The position numbers and the translations under genes are program-made. The notes under the pieces are model-generated. The model saw nothing but the letters and a program-made list of their open reading frames with translations. It did not search any database and was not told where the DNA came from. 64,000 bases of DNA, from the NCBI RefSeq assembly GCF_025766255.1, contig NW_026516676.1:1-64000 (forward strand). The letters run 5' to 3'. Of the stretch, positions 33,740-46,313 are shown piece after piece. The stretch's first letter is position 1. Every line of letters starts with the position of its first letter. This DNA comes from Zychaea mexicana (taxonomy: Eukaryota; Mucoromycota; Mucoromycetes; Mucorales; Lichtheimiaceae).

Positions 33740-35541
33740 CTGATATAATAGCTGTTTCTTGTCAAAATGAATACAGAAAAAAAAAAGGCTTTCTTCTTTC
33801 TGCTTCTCTTATATACTGTAATTGCACTCAATGTGGCTCTTGAGCTCAATTTAACGTCATAGAGAATCATCCTTTCATTTTGGAATAGGCTGGTTTTTCT
33901 GATATGATGATCATTTTCCACCCCAAAAGCCCCGACAATTAAACCAATAGCCCACACACACGCGCATACAGTGAGAGAAGGGTCGTGGGAACGAGTATAG
34001 ACTCTTGGCTGGTTTTCTTTTCTCTTGCAACTTCTTTGAGCAAATGCACCCGGCTTTTTGGAAACCGCCAGTTTTGTTGAAAGTTCTTGGTTTTCATGCG
34101 TGACACCTATAAGATCGACCATCACAGCAGCACAACGCATTGAAAAAGAAGGTTGGGAAAGTTCCATGGATTTCTACATTTTGTGTTCCAATGCAAAACG
34201 TATTAAATGCTCGCGTACTTCCTTTAGTGGAACCAACAGGAAGCTCAGCAGTCAATAGCTGTTTTTCTGCCTGCCATACCACCAGGTTCTACATGCAGCA
34301 GCAGCAGCAGCAGCAGCATCTTTCATATGGCAAGCCAAGGAAAACCAACAGTGGAACAATAAGGTTTCCTGCAGGATGCAATATGCATGGTTATTGCATC
34401 ATCTTCTCTCTCTTACTGTGCGGACCCCACCCCCATCAACCGTCATTGTTTTCTTTGCTTTCTCTATAGCATTGAATTGAAAAGGAATGCTTCTTTGAGT
34501 ATCGTCCAATTAGACAATGAATGAAACGCTTTTGTTTGTTGAATGATGTCTTAATGAGACCAGGGCGTTCACCTCAGCTGCGTCCTACTTCTCCTTCGCC
34601 CCCCCCCCTCCCCCACCCAAAAATTAATTCAACCGTACGACATAGGTCCGAACTACTTGTGAGTATTTTGAGTTAAAGAGAAAGTTTCCATGGTTACGCT
34701 TTTAGGATTCATAGTTACGCTTTTTGGGATGAAACCAACCACTTTGTTCAGATAGGTGAAATGCCAGAAAGGACCACGGCAACGTGACGATTTGATGTTG
34801 CATTTACATAGCTCATCAATTCACGCATCATCCCATTTCTTGCTGCAACTTTAAAGATGGCGTCGAGGAACGCTTAAGGTTCCAATGATATATTCCTCTG
34901 CGAAGGCATAGAAGACAATTCAATTAAAACAACGTTGCTATCGTTATTAAGAACATTGCCTACTGGCGTGATATTATTAAGCTACATAAATACACTTAGA
35001 CATCAAAGGTTTTGTAAGTAGAATTGTATACATAAAAAACGTAAATTCTATCAAGTACTTGCACTTGCTATAAATCCACTGACAAGGTTTATGTTACTAT
35101 CGAATCAGAGTTTAATCCAGTAAATGCAAACAGCACTTCCAATGCTTAGGTCTATAACTTTATTACTACCGAGATGTATATTGTTCCAAACAACGAATCC
35201 GTATTTATTTATTAAGCACGAGCCAGCTGCATCACAATACGTATAGCCTTGAGAGGTAATGTGCCAGACCAAAATGAGACCGGAGTTTCAATGCTTCTCC
35301 CGGTGGCCGACCGGGCAGTGGGGGTCCATTTGGAAGCCTGCTAGGTGATGATTGAACGGTCTCTTTTCCCCCTAAATAAGGTGCGTCGTCAATATACAAT
35401 ACATACCACGAAAACAACAACTGTCGACGATATATAATACGACGGATGAATTGAACGAATACGTGGATGAATGGATACGTCAAATGGATGGATGGATTAA
35501 CCGTTGGTTTTTTCTATTTGAATCGCATCTTGTAATTAGAA
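33740..35541. other. Intergenic region upstream of RPL8
   Basis: No confidently coding region. A minus-strand ORF at 34167-33718 lacks any recognisable domain. A short minus-strand stretch near 34230 reads VPLKEVREHLIRFALEHKM and a stop, and could be a lost terminal exon. A CAG run lies at 34292-34316 and a C-rich tract near 34600. The part just before 35542 is the RPL8 promoter and 5' leader. Confidence 0.35.
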
Positions 35542-36705
35542 ATGGGTCGTGTCATTCGTGCTCAGAGAAAGGGCGCCGGTAGCGTCTTCAAGGCGCACAC
35601 CGTTGGCCGCAAGGGTGCTGCTCAATTCCGTGTTCAAGACTACTCCGAACGCCACGGTTACATTCGTGGTCTCGTCAAGGAAATCGTTCACGATCCTGGA
35701 CGTGGTGCTCCTCTTGCCAAGGTACGAATTTCAAGGCTATGATTCTTGAATTTAATTCGGGAACAATAAGCTCTGTATTTTCTAACTTGACTATAAAATT
35801 TAGGTTGTCTTCCGTGATCCCTACAAGTATGTAACCTTTTTTATAAATTTTATCCAACGCATATCGACCCTATCGACAGCAACAGCAACAGCAGCAGATA
35901 CGATATTCTCACCCTTCTCGAAATAATTCTTTGACGAATCAATTAAAATCTCGAACGAATCACGGCTTCGCACAACCCAACAATATTGACGAATTTTTTT
36001 GTCCTTGAATTATAGGTATAAGCTCCGCACCGAGACTTTCATTGCCACTGAAGGCATGTACACTGGCCAGTTCGTGTACTGCGGTAAGAAGGCTTCGTTG
36101 AACGTCGGCAACGTCTTGCCCTTGGGCTCCATGCCCGAAGGTACCGTTATCTGCAACGTCGAAGAAAAGGCCGGTGACCGTGGTGCTCTCGCCCGTGCTT
36201 CTGGCAACTACGTCACCATCATTGGTCACGGCGATGACGGCAAGACCCGTCTCCGCATGCCCTCTGGCTCCAAGAAGATCGTTCCCTCGACCTCGCGTGC
36301 TGCCATTGGTGTCGTTGCTGGTGGTGGTCGTATCGACAAGCCCCTCTTGAAGGCCGGTCGTGCTTACTTCCGTGCCAAGGCCAAGCGCAACAACTGGCCC
36401 CGTACTCGTGGTGTTGCCATGAACCCCGTGGACCATCCTCACGGTGGTGGTAACCATCAGCACATTGGTAAGGCCTCCACTATCTCCCGCGCTGCCCCCG
36501 CTGGTCAAAAGGTAATGTGTCTCTTTGTATTTTGGATTCATTTGGAGGATTGATTAGAAGAACTGGTGATGATGGTGATATGTGCTATTCATTGGAAAAT
36601 ACTAATGCATCTCGTTTTTTTTTGTTTGAAAATAAATAGGTTGGTCTTATTGCTGCCCGCCGCACTGGTCTCCTCCGTGGTACCAAGAAGGTCAAGGATC
36701 AATAA
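35542..36705 (+). CDS. RPL2: 60S ribosomal protein L8 (uL2)
   Basis: The model joins 35542-35721, 35804-35826, 36016-36511 and 36640-36705 (254 aa), the usual length for this protein. Exon 2 is only 23 bases. The product starts [20 protein letters not shown], contains [20 protein letters not shown] and the diagnostic [13 protein letters not shown] segment, and ends [12 protein letters not shown]. It is a core protein of the large ribosomal subunit, next to the peptidyl-transferase centre; the histidine in the GGGNHQHIG loop is near the site used for subunit function. Codon use is strongly biased (GGT, CGT, AAG, CTC), as expected for a highly expressed gene and unlike the neighbouring genes. 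The start is the first ATG and matches family proteins. Confidence 0.98.
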
Positions 36706-37684
36706 ATGCAATAAAAAATTACCATATGCACCCTTGCTTTCTTTCTTCCTCTCTTTGTCTTTTCTTTAAACAACTTGTGATATCTTATCCAGTTTCTTTT
36801 GAAAATCAGCATTCTTGGAAACATTATTTTGATACAAGTATGGTTTGTCTTGGCACTTGTATGTTTATTTGGCTGGAAAGGGAAATCATCACAGGTATAT
36901 CATCGTAGATGGAAAAAGCAGGAACTTTGGATGGATTTGGGGTGCTTACTGAGATTTGGGGGAATCAGGATTGAAAAAGTGTTTCATTTCATCGATTTCG
37001 ATTGCATGAGAGCTATCATGCTGTTGAGGTGAGACGAGCGGGCTTCTCTTCACTTGTTAGCTTCATCTTGTAACAGAGGAGTTTAACCAACAAAAATTAT
37101 GCAGAAAGAGCAATTGAGATCATGAGCTGGGTTTACGCTTATATGCTAGAGAAACGGTCCCTGTATCAGTAAGCATTCTTAATGTTTGTTCTGGAGAATT
37201 CGCTCTTTTTCTATGGGTATTCTTTTATTAAATGATCCAACGGATTTTGGCAGACTTCACGAATAGCCAAGAAAAAGGTACATGTATTTATGGAATGGAC
37301 GACACACTCAGGCGTCCAACTTTCTGTAGTTAGTGGGGTAGTAAATAAGCGAGAATACCGGCTTGAGACGGATGAATCACACCATCAGTCTTAGAGCTCT
37401 CAATTGCACATGTACTTTTACGCTGACAGATCACATTGTGTGTTGGTTTATCCGTTTTCCGGACACTCACCAGTATTTGTTTACATGATATATACTAGTT
37501 TAGCAAAACACAGACGCTGAGCCCTCTTTCTCTCAAACTACCAGGAATTCCTCTGTGTAACTCCCATTGGATAGCCACATGTGCATATGCACACGCACAT
37601 CAATACATACTTTTGGAAACACTGTATCATATACATCATCTTCAATTTCTTTTCCTTTTCTCTTTACTACGTTTCATAAACACC
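36706..37684. other. Intergenic region between RPL8 and PQQ gene A
   Basis: No recognisable gene. Contains the RPL8 3' region (aataaatgcaataaaa) and a pyrimidine-rich leader just upstream of 37685. Confidence 0.45.
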
Positions 37685-38786
37685 ATGACAAAATCTCGTG
37701 AGAAACAAGCTTTATGCGATGAACGGGAAGACAGCATGACAAATGTGCAAGCGCCACTCAAAGGGGACGAGATTCTTGTCGCCGCAATCAATGTCAAGAT
37801 CTACGCGGTCCGGAAAAAAGACGGGGCTCGTATCTGGAAAGCAGAAGCCCCCACGGGTGGCGGTTCAAGTGGTATCATTTCACTCTTTATCACGGATGAG
37901 GATAAGCTTATAGTGGGTGGAGGAGGCAGAACTGCTTGCATGAACCTCTTTACCGGTGAAACGATATGGCTGAATAAGATGCCTGTAAGTTTTGATTTAA
38001 TTATAATGAGTGAGTGGATCAGAATATTCCTCTCCTCAACCAAATTATTACTCCCCTATTGTATATCAGGATTGCGGATACGGAGAAGTAGGAGTGATTG
38101 CAACAACAAGTCGTATCTTGCCTCCTCGAGCACAAAATGCTTTGCGCACAGATGATACGCTGCCGCCTTCATATGAAGAATCGTCCAGCAGACATCAACA
38201 GCAGCAACAGTCGTCCCCGGCGGTCATTTCTTGTACAGCGGGAAAATGTGTATCGATCGATATGGCCACAGGGTAATAGAGATACAGGAAGAAAAGTATA
38301 AAAAGGTCATTACCGTTATATGGTAGATGATGATGATTCTCATTTCAATACCGGTATATCATGTCACCAAAGACATCAACTCTGGGAGTTTCCTTGTCCC
38401 AAGGGTGGCTGGTACATTCCAGTAGCGCTTATTGAGCCCGTTTCTGCAGAATCGCATTCATCAGAACAAAAAGTATATGTTGCATGTGGCAAGTGGATCT
38501 ATTGTTTGCAAGCAAGGAGCGGTATTTTGGAATGGAGTAGACCTGTATCCAACATGGCACAATTTTTTGGCAGGTATGTAAATACATATATACCTTGTTC
38601 AGCATATGTATGTGTTACATCGTTCACTTTTTCATAAGAGCGCTGATACCATTATTACATCTCCTTTATATGTTTACATTGTTCTTCAGTCCTGTGACAT
38701 TGGCAACAGCCTGGAGCTCCAGACTAGCTGCGGAAACCCACTCAGCATATTCTCAATTCCCCGGCTCCCTAGTAGAAGAGAGTTGA
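37685..38786 (+). CDS. PQQ-repeat (quinoprotein-like) protein, paralogue A
   Basis: The model joins 37685-37984, 38070-38272, 38373-38573 and 38690-38786 (266 aa). Four repeats of the PQQ-blade type are visible: KIYAVRKKDGARIWKAEAP, RTACMNLFTGETIWLNKM, KCVSIDMATGHQLWEFPC and WIYCLQARSGILEWSRPV. Each ends with the Gly-x-x-x-Trp typical of these blades. No signal peptide is present, so a cytosolic protein is expected. Homologues of this size are half the repeat number of a full 7-8 blade propeller such as BamB, so dimerisation or another arrangement is likely. It shares two intron positions with paralogues B, C and D in this window and has one extra intron before PVTLATAWSSRLAAETH. The function is unknown; cofactor binding is not established. 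Confidence 0.75.
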
Positions 38787-40000
38787 TCGCCATCGTCATA
38801 CTAGTGCTTAATTACTATCATATTTCTATTTATATATTTTATGCTGCTATCTTTATAATATGGCTGTCAAATATATGTATTCAAGTTCTACAATAAGATA
38901 GTCTATCAGAGACCAAATGTTAAATACATACAGTAGCAAGTAAGCTGTCTCTATAAGAGGGGTGTAAGGTATAAAAATAATGATCATGTTACTATTGTAG
39001 ACGGTTGTAATGACAGAGTTGCAAGGCTAGGATAAAAGGCATGACATTTTTTTTTGTTTGATCGACCTTGATGGTGCATTTCTCGTGCCTGGCGGCAAAG
39101 CTCCGCAGCAACTGCCATACTTATACCAGTAGTATCTTCAGAGTCAAACTGGCATTTCAGCGAGCGTATATCACGTGTGGAACATGGATCTATTGCCCAT
39201 AGGCCTTGGGCAGAGCTCATCGCGGGTGGTACTGAGTAGGTTAACTTTCAGCTCTTTTTTATGTATATGTGTCGTACATGTTAGGGCTGCTATTGTCTAT
39301 TTATCAATAGTTCCGTAATGCTAGCCTTGGCATGGAGTTGCTGATACACGATGAACAGATTTACTCATAGAAAATGCTGGATCGTCATACATAACGCACA
39401 CATATTGTACAGTACGCATACTTCTAATGAACGATTAATCTACTCAGTGCATACTTGTTTATGTATGAAGCCTATGTTTACATTGAAAATACATGCAACT
39501 CGTTATAAAACCACTACTTATCTTAATAAATTTGTTGACGACATCAAAAACTTAGAGAATTACTACACATATGCGATCTTTTTTCTACGCTCTAAATTGA
39601 TTTTTGGGTCACATAATCGGTCACATAAGCTGAGATTGACTATTTAATGGGTTGTATCATCTCATGGTATGCTGCAAATCTTGCGTTCACATTAGCTTGA
39701 TTTCTAGTAGAGAACTTTTCAGATAATACTGATTATTTCCTTATTTCGATAGGGGCGCCAGATTCGTAGAAATAACTATAGCAAGCTCCAAAAACAACAG
39801 CAAATACCAAAAACTAGGTCATCAACATATTCTTCCGTCGTGATGTCTATTAATATGAGAAAACTACTAAAAAGAAGTTGAGCAGTGCTACCAGCCTAGT
39901 AAAATTTATAGGTCAGCAAGTTGCATAAACGGAATATACAGCCACAGCGGCTATGGCTATATGATAATCCGGACCCCGCCATAAATAATTTCAAAGAGGC
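38787..40000. other. Intergenic region
   Basis: No recognised gene. A minus ORF at 39220-38984 (MSSAQGLWAIDPCSTRDI) and a plus ORF at 39351-39647 show no family resemblance. The first has a plausible coding composition but no clear partner exon. Confidence 0.4.
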
Positions 40001-42485
40001 ATGGGCACTACAACAAAAGTTTCTTCTTTCCTAATTTTTGAGGGCATTCAACTGTCTTTAATGATTCTTCGGAGGGCGAACCGGCTACAACAGTGCTACA
40101 ACATCCGAACATTTAGATCCAATAGACGCTTCTTCTGTCGATCCCTTGCACCGAGTCTGTTTGTCTACCATGCCGACACAGCATGTTATCATGAAGCTCT
40201 TTTGACTACCACCAAAAGCAAAACGACAACAGCTGCCAGCTGCGGTGCGGGTCCAAGCGCGTCATATAGTAGTAACTCGTTCAACATGAACGGATCCAAT
40301 AGAAACTTTGCAACCAACACGTCGTCATGGATCGCAGCATGTTGTGCAGCGTTCAGAATTGCTTACCGAGAAAAGAACACCTCGATTGAGGCGTTTGTGT
40401 CAGAAGTGAAACGTCATTTGCACGACTGGTTACTTTTGCAACGAGGACGATATTGCACCTATCGGCCCATGACAGATTATCAACGGAAACCGCCACGTCA
40501 GTACTATCGTCATCGTCAAGGCTCTTCTTCTGGTCCGTCCATGCTACTACGGCAACAGCAGCGCCGTCAGATGCACAGCAGCTCGTTCCAACCTAGTCCG
40601 CATCGACCGAGCAAGGATGAACTATTGGCGCAGGCGCGTGGATTCTTGGAACGGTGGAAGATCCGAATAAAGTATCCATTGATGCGGCAAATGCGGCCAT
40701 GGACACTCAACGACGTCACTGCTTTGTTTTCTTGGTTGTTTCTGGGTCACAGTTTATGGTTGTTGGTAGGCACCACAAGTTTTGTCTCTTTAATCTTGTG
40801 GTTGGGCAACTCGCTCCAGTTTCAAGGTAAATATTTTGTTTTATTTAGATTTCTAAACACTTGCTTTTGATTTCTCACACACTAAACACACGCATGGTAT
40901 AGAGTGGATCGCGTACAGAATCGGCCAATACCTCACATCAGCCACGGGTGCAACTGTGGTATTCGACTCGGCTATTGTACCGAACTGGAAAGATGGCAAG
41001 ATCCGTTTGAACAATGTACAGATCTATCGAATGCCTCGATCCGAGCGCGCAAAATTTGAACGACACGCAGCTTTGATCAGCAGTGGACAGCGAAGCCTCG
41101 TAGAGAGCGAACAGCAGCAGCGGCAAGCGATGACGGACGACGATGATCCACTTGCAGGTGTATATTTTGACGACGACGAAAAGGATAATGAAGTTCTGAA
41201 AAGTTGGATGTGGATTGATTTAACACTCGAACGTGTCGAGGTGACTCTCAGTTTGATGCGTTGGATGGACGGCAAAGGCTTGGTGCAGAGTGCTGATATC
41301 AAAGGTGTGCGTGGGGTTGTGGATCGACGACACGTACGATGGACCGGCACTTACGATCCTGTGTCGGCACGACACAAATACACACCGGGCGATTTCGAAT
41401 TGGGCAAATTCACATTGGAAGATTTGCTTGTGACAGTATACCAGCCCAACGGATTCCGCCCTTATCCGATCTCCATCTTCCAAGCGCAGCTCGATCAATT
41501 CCGCAAGCAATGGTTGTTTTACGATATCCTATGTGCCACGTCCATTGTTGGTGCCTTCGACAAGTGTTTATTCAGCGTGCATTCGCCGCAGCTGGAAAAG
41601 AGCATTCTTGAACAATCCGGTCATATCGACTCCAATAAACCCAGCTTCCGCAGCCACGATATCTACCATTATTATCCATTTGCAAAACCAGATCCAAACG
41701 GTGTCGTGGTCGGTGGCGAGACGGAGCAGTTTGGTGTGCTAACGGATCAAGGCATGCGCAAGCAAGGTTATAAACGCAAATCTCGTTTGCGTGTTGATGG
41801 TGTCAACATTGACCATATTAATCGTGGCGTGGCGGGACCGCCTGGATGGATCACATCGGGGACGGTCGACACCTGCGCTGATATTTATATCCCAAAAGAA
41901 GCATCCGAAGCCGACTCGACCGAATTGTTACGTAAGCTTGTGTACGAATTGACAGACAGCATCGAATTACCTCAGCCTGTCATGCTTGGTGCCGGCAACA
42001 GTGACGATCTCTTAGTCGTTGGACGTGGTGGAAACAGCGAAGCGTACAAAAAGAAGATCCGCGAAGAACCCAAGAAGTTTGTCATGGATATTGATTTCCG
42101 TTTCAAAGATAGCAAAGCATCTGTGCCGCTTACTACACCCGATTTGAGCTACGTCAACAACGCCATGGTACGACCTGTTGTCGCCTACATTAACCGCAAC
42201 AAGACGATCGTACCTATCAAGTGCCGTGTCATCATGGATTTGAGCAACTTTGATGGTGCTTGGTCTGGCTATGACTCGACATTGATCGACCATATTAGTG
42301 AACAGCTCGGTAAAGGCTTTGTGGACCTGACAATGGATCAGCAAAAGCACAATCGACGTTTGAAACGAATAGGCTATTGGAGCTTGCGGGAAATGCTTCG
42401 CAACATTGTCAGTATTCATGATATGATGCGCGTTACCTCTCGTGGCTTCTGGAGCTACCTTGGTACTGGGGGTGCCACGGCCTAA
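40001..42485 (+). CDS. MDM31: Mitochondrial inner-membrane protein MDM31/MDM32 family
   Basis: The model joins 40001-40826 and 40903-42485 (802 aa from the first ATG). An ATG at residue 21 (MILRRANRLQQCYNIRTF) starts a more typical mitochondrial presequence and may be the real start. Residues about 235-275 read RPWTLNDVTALFSWLFLGHS, followed by a hydrophobic span, the conserved first transmembrane region of the family. The intron splits this from EWIAYRIGQYL. Then come the family blocks VVFDSAIVPNWKDGKIRLNN, LTLERVEVTLSLMRWMDGKG and VMDIDFRFKDSKASVPL. In yeast, Mdm31 and Mdm32 sit in the inner membrane and are needed for mitochondrial shape, DNA nucleoid organisation and lipid balance. Single-copy in this window, with no linked partner. 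Confidence 0.93.
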
Positions 42486-42736
42486 AAGAGAAGTAGAACC
42501 TCTCCCAATCTTCTAAACATCATTTAGCACATACTTTGTATACAGCACATTTATTTTTCATCCCACCCTCCTCACTACTCATGCAGAAAAAAGACATGCC
42601 CATTATATATTTACTCGCGATACGCCCTTTTATCTTCTTTTTCGGTTGGACATACCACTTATTACCCACCCCTCTCCTCAACTCATCATTGTAAATAACT
42701 GTTGGTATAAAAAGATTGTTGATTCGTTTTCTTCCT

Positions 42737-43606
42737 TCATCTAGATATATGTTTGCCCTTCTTGACTGCTTCCATGACAAACACATTCACTTTAAATAGG
42801 TCCATGGGTATCGTTTTAATGGGGATCAACGAATTCCATCGGTGTTGCTGCTCCCCAGCAACTTCAATACCCTCTTGAGCTGACGAAGACGGAATCCAGT
42901 CGACGTGATAGTCCTCTCTTGACCCTCTTCCTTGATCTTGTGGAGGTCCACTGTATGTCTCGACGGTCAATGTAAACGTACAATCAGGTGGGTTGCTACT
43001 TAGAGTCGACCGTGTTGCAGTCATACGCAATAAACACGCGCGTAATTGCTGCTGTACATCCGCCAATGAACATGTTGCTTCGCTATCTAATACAGTGTCT
43101 ATCGGTACGTCTAGCGCCCGCAATGCCGAATCGATCTCAAACACGAAGCGCTCTAAGAGACGGTTGTTGCTAGGGGCTATGATCTTGAGCGCGATACGTT
43201 TGCAATTGCCCTAGTAACAACGGGGCATAATAATCATCAGTCTTCAATCTCAACTTTGATTATCATAACCAACCTACCTGTCGTACAAGCGGCTTTAAAG
43301 ATTCTACAAATTCGGAAACATAACTCGCTACGCCTTCATGGGCTGCTATATGGACAGGAACGTCGTATTTTCTTTTAAGAGAGAAAATAGCTATGAACGA
43401 TCACCGACGAGAATATATACAAGATTGAAGTATTTTGTAAGCTAAATTCAGTTGGACAATTACTTCATGCTCGAAAGGTTATAGATTACCTGCAGGATAT
43501 AGGTCGCGCTCGTACAAGATCTGGTGAATCCATACGTCTACTACATAAAAAGCATAAGCAAACCAATCAAGATCATTGACAACAATGAAAAAGAGAACAT
43601 TATTTA
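42737..43606 (-). CDS. REV7: REV7 (MAD2L2-like HORMA protein), 5' end incomplete
   Basis: Exons read on the minus strand: about 43606-43490, 43390-43278 and 43210-42737. The recovered chain includes VVDVWIHQILYERDLYPAAI, LKRKYDVPVHIAAHEGVA, ERFVFEID, QQQLRACLLRMTATRSTLSS and LIPIKTIPMDLFKVNVFVME. These match in order the HORMA domain of Rev7/MAD2L2, including the C-terminal safety-belt region. Rev7 is the accessory subunit of DNA polymerase zeta, bridges Rev3 and Rev1 in translesion synthesis, and joins shieldin-like complexes in animals. A tttcag acceptor before 43606 indicates one more upstream coding exon that I could not place. RAD18, another translesion factor, lies about 16 kb away on the same strand. 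Confidence 0.85.
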
Positions 43607-43961
43607 CTGAAATCGAGCAACAAATTAACCAGATCTATGTGTATTGGGATTTAGTCACACGCTACGACTTATTAGATTACTGTTGGTCAAAAAACAAACA
43701 TAGTAAAACCTTGTGTGTCTTACGACACAATAACAAACCTTGTCGCGTAAGCATTTACGTGATTTTTGTGTTATATATGCTCGAATAAAGGAAGGAAAGG
43801 AAAGGATAGAATGCTGTATAGCACAATATTAACGTAGACCGAGTTTAAGTTTGTTTAATTTTACTTTAATATATTTACTTGACGACAACTAATTGTGGTG
43901 GTGAAGAGGTGGAAAAGGGTTGGGAAACATACAATCGTTGTGTAAATGGAAATAAAGGTGT

Positions 43962-44486
43962 TTAATGTTCCGGTACAACCGCAACATTGACTTCATTCAC
44001 GAAGGATAAGTGTCGATTCTCACGACGTACCGCTAATAGCAAAGATTTTCCACCATTATGGCTAAGGGCAGATGCTGGTACAGTGAACGGGAACACGAGA
44101 TCATCCAAAGGTCCTCCACCCAAAGTCGTCTGACGACTATTTGCGAAAAAGAGCGAGACAGTTTGGTTCGGCGGCACATCATCACTGAAAGTCTATTACA
44201 ACGATTACCTCTTAGTTGTGTCGTTCTCATAGCCGAGAGTAAACAAACAATACACAATGTATGCAAAGCGGCTTACCACATTGACATGCTCGCCTACTCT
44301 CCAAACGGTATCTTCAGTTGGGTAAATGATGCCTATTTCAAACTCACATTAGAGAAACCCTCTTTGTACAAAAGATGTGGTCCGTGCGAAATCCATTATC
44401 TTATATTTACCTCCACTATCCTGTGCGACGACGGCCAGGCTAGCGACGACCATGAATAGAAAGACATTTAAATAGTTGCTGATCAT
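43962..44486 (-). CDS. Small secreted protein, Kre9/Knh1-like fold, paralogue 2
   Basis: The minus-strand model joins 44486-44411, 44332-44277 and 44192-43962 (120 aa). It begins with a clear signal peptide (MISNYLNVFLFMVVASLAVV, then AQ). Mature sequence has IIYPTEDTVWRVGEHVNVTF, the pattern Pro-Thr-x-x-x-x-Trp-x-x-Gly seen in Kre9/Knh1-type Ser-Thr-rich GPI-anchored proteins. It ends FPFTVPASALSHNGGKSLLL and VNEVNVAVVPEH. No long Ser/Thr tail or GPI signal follows, so it is a compact extracellular or wall-associated protein. A similar gene lies directly upstream on the same strand (45297-44740), with the same order of motifs. The function is not known; wall or matrix roles are inferred only from the fold. 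Confidence 0.7.
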
Positions 44487-44739
44487 TGTGAAATCTTGTG
44501 TGTTTGTTCAGTTTTTTTCAAAAAAAGTTCCATCAACAATCGTGGAAAATTGCCTTTTTATATGTAAAGTCATTGTTATATTTCATGTTTCAATAAAATG
44601 TACGGTTTTATACAGAAATAAAAGCAAACAAAGAAATTTTAATCATAAACAAATAAAAGAGAGCTATGTACATGCATATTTTAACTATGTGTTAGATACA
44701 AAACAAATGGTTGGATGATGATCCTCGATAACATTCCGT

Positions 44740-45297
44740 TTAAGCAGTTCCATCGGTGTTCTGTTGTTGTTCGCTCCCGTTTGATGCAACTACTTGTTCA
44801 ATATATGATAGATCGCTTTCAGGAGCAGTAGAAGCATCGCTTGAAGTGTCGTTTACCGGAGGCATCTCAACCATGACTGGCACATTATTGACGTCCCAGA
44901 GATAGAATTTACGACGAAACACAGCGAGGAGTGTTGAGCTGTTACAACCTTCCGGTGTCAAAGCATCCTCCGGCACAATAAATGTGAAGCTTCCTTGCTT
45001 TGCAGGACCAGCTATTATTTAATAAAAATCAAAACGTCAGTACTTCCTATTCCCGAAACATTATTTTTACCATCTGCATGCCTCTCAGAGAGTTACACAT
45101 ACAAGCTAGCAAATGCGAACGGTCTTCGTCGAAATGCCATAGTGTCGTTGTCCGTATACCGGGATGGACCGTATTTGACAGTGGCGGAAAATACCAGAAT
45201 ATAGAGTCTCATGAGGTTGAGGTGATAAGAATTCGCCAGCATTGACAAAGGTGCTGAGAGACGAGAGTGCGAGCAAGAATACAGGAACGAACTTCAT
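44740..45297 (-). CDS. Small secreted protein, Kre9/Knh1-like fold, paralogue 1
   Basis: The first exon starts at 45297 with a signal peptide (MKFVPVFLLALSSLSTFV, then NA) followed by GEFLSPQPHETLYSG, the same motif position as PTEDTVWRVGEH in the neighbour at 43962-44486. The last exon is 45011-44740: GPAKQGSFTFIVPEDALTP, then FYLWDVNNVPVMVEMP, aligned to FPFTVPASALSHNGG in the neighbour, with an added Ser/Glu/Gln-rich tail. The middle (TTTLWHFDEDRSHLLACM) reads in a different frame from exon 1. I found no splice acceptor to reach it, so either a small exon arrangement or a one-base lesion is present. The pair is a tandem duplication. Confidence 0.55.
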
Positions 45298-45404
45298 TGA
45301 GACAATAATATGATAAGATAATACATGTTTAGCTATTCAATGCACTACATCAAGCCTTTTTATAACTTTCTAAAATTCATCTGGCGTAAGTGGGTCTGCT
45401 CGCG

Positions 45405-46313
45405 CTCTCGATAAACAAGATGTGGTCCGCTTTCTCATGTCTTTGCTACCGGCGCTAACACATATATTGAATGTTGCGCGATCGGCGCTCGCTTCAATCC
45501 ATCGCATTCTGTACCCCAACCAAGTCCCTCTTGCAGAAAAACCTTTAGTTCACAAGTTTTTCAAAGCTAAAAGGAGACAATAATCCAAAAGTCGTACTAT
45601 CAAACGCAAACCCCATGTCTCATGACTTGTTCGTGGCAACTGGAATCTTGGGGTTGGAGTGAAGACTTGAATATGGATAAAGTACAAAAGAAAATGGCTG
45701 TCCTTTTGGCGATGGCGACCAAGTTGCGGCCTCGTTGGTATATTGAAAATTTACAACATCGCGAATTGGTTTTTTATCGAGATGGTTCCATCAGGTCGTC
45801 CGCTGTACTTTGATCGCGCGGTTCCCGAAGGAGGCGACCGGCAAGGCATCCAAACTTGGCAGTGTTGTCGAGTATTCAAACGTGCGTCCTGTACGCGCAT
45901 TATCTTTGTTTATTGAACGCACTCAGCCTTTTCGCCAGCCTTTACCTGTAATCCACAAACAATTTTGTGCCGATATCACCAATGACACCTGGCGGCTGCC
46001 GGTTTCAGCAACGACGGTGGCTAACTGGATGGAACAAACGATGGCAGCAGCTGGTGGTGATACTACGGCAGTTCACAAGGCGCATTATATTCGCACGGCA
46101 GCAAGCACATATGCAGTTTTGGCAGGACATCCAGTGGACGAGGTCAAGGCTCACGCTAACTGGAGTTTGGCCAGTGCGACATTTCATACTTACTACTTCC
46201 GTCCATATACTCAACATGCTCGCGGTACTCGTTTGGCACATATGCTTTTTTCATCGGCTACGGAGGATGTACCCACATCCGAGGACGAGTGGAAGCAACA
46301 ACGATTGTGCTAG
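45405..46313 (+). pseudogene. DIRS-type tyrosine recombinase fragment
   Basis: Open sequence in shifting frames starts near 45417 (DVVRFLMSLLPALTHILNVA), continues as ESWGWSEDLNMDKVQKKMAV at about 45643 and ends with an ORF at 45810-46313. The last contains HKAHYIRTAASTYAVLAGHP followed by VDEVKAHANWSLASATFHTY and YFRP. This fits the His-x-x-Arg box and catalytic tyrosine of DIRS-like tyrosine recombinases. These insert retroelement DNA by recombination instead of DDE chemistry. Stops near 45585 and a frame change near 45810 make it inactive, and no reverse transcriptase remains nearby. It is 3' to the secreted-protein pair and starts the transposon island. Confidence 0.7.

Noticed and set aside
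35960..36541. Minus-strand 193-aa ORF
   Set aside because: Antisense of RPL8 exon 3, where strong codon bias opens the opposite frame.
43576..43788. Plus-strand 70-aa ORF
   Set aside because: It overlaps the 5' exon region of REV7 on the other strand and has no recognisable family.
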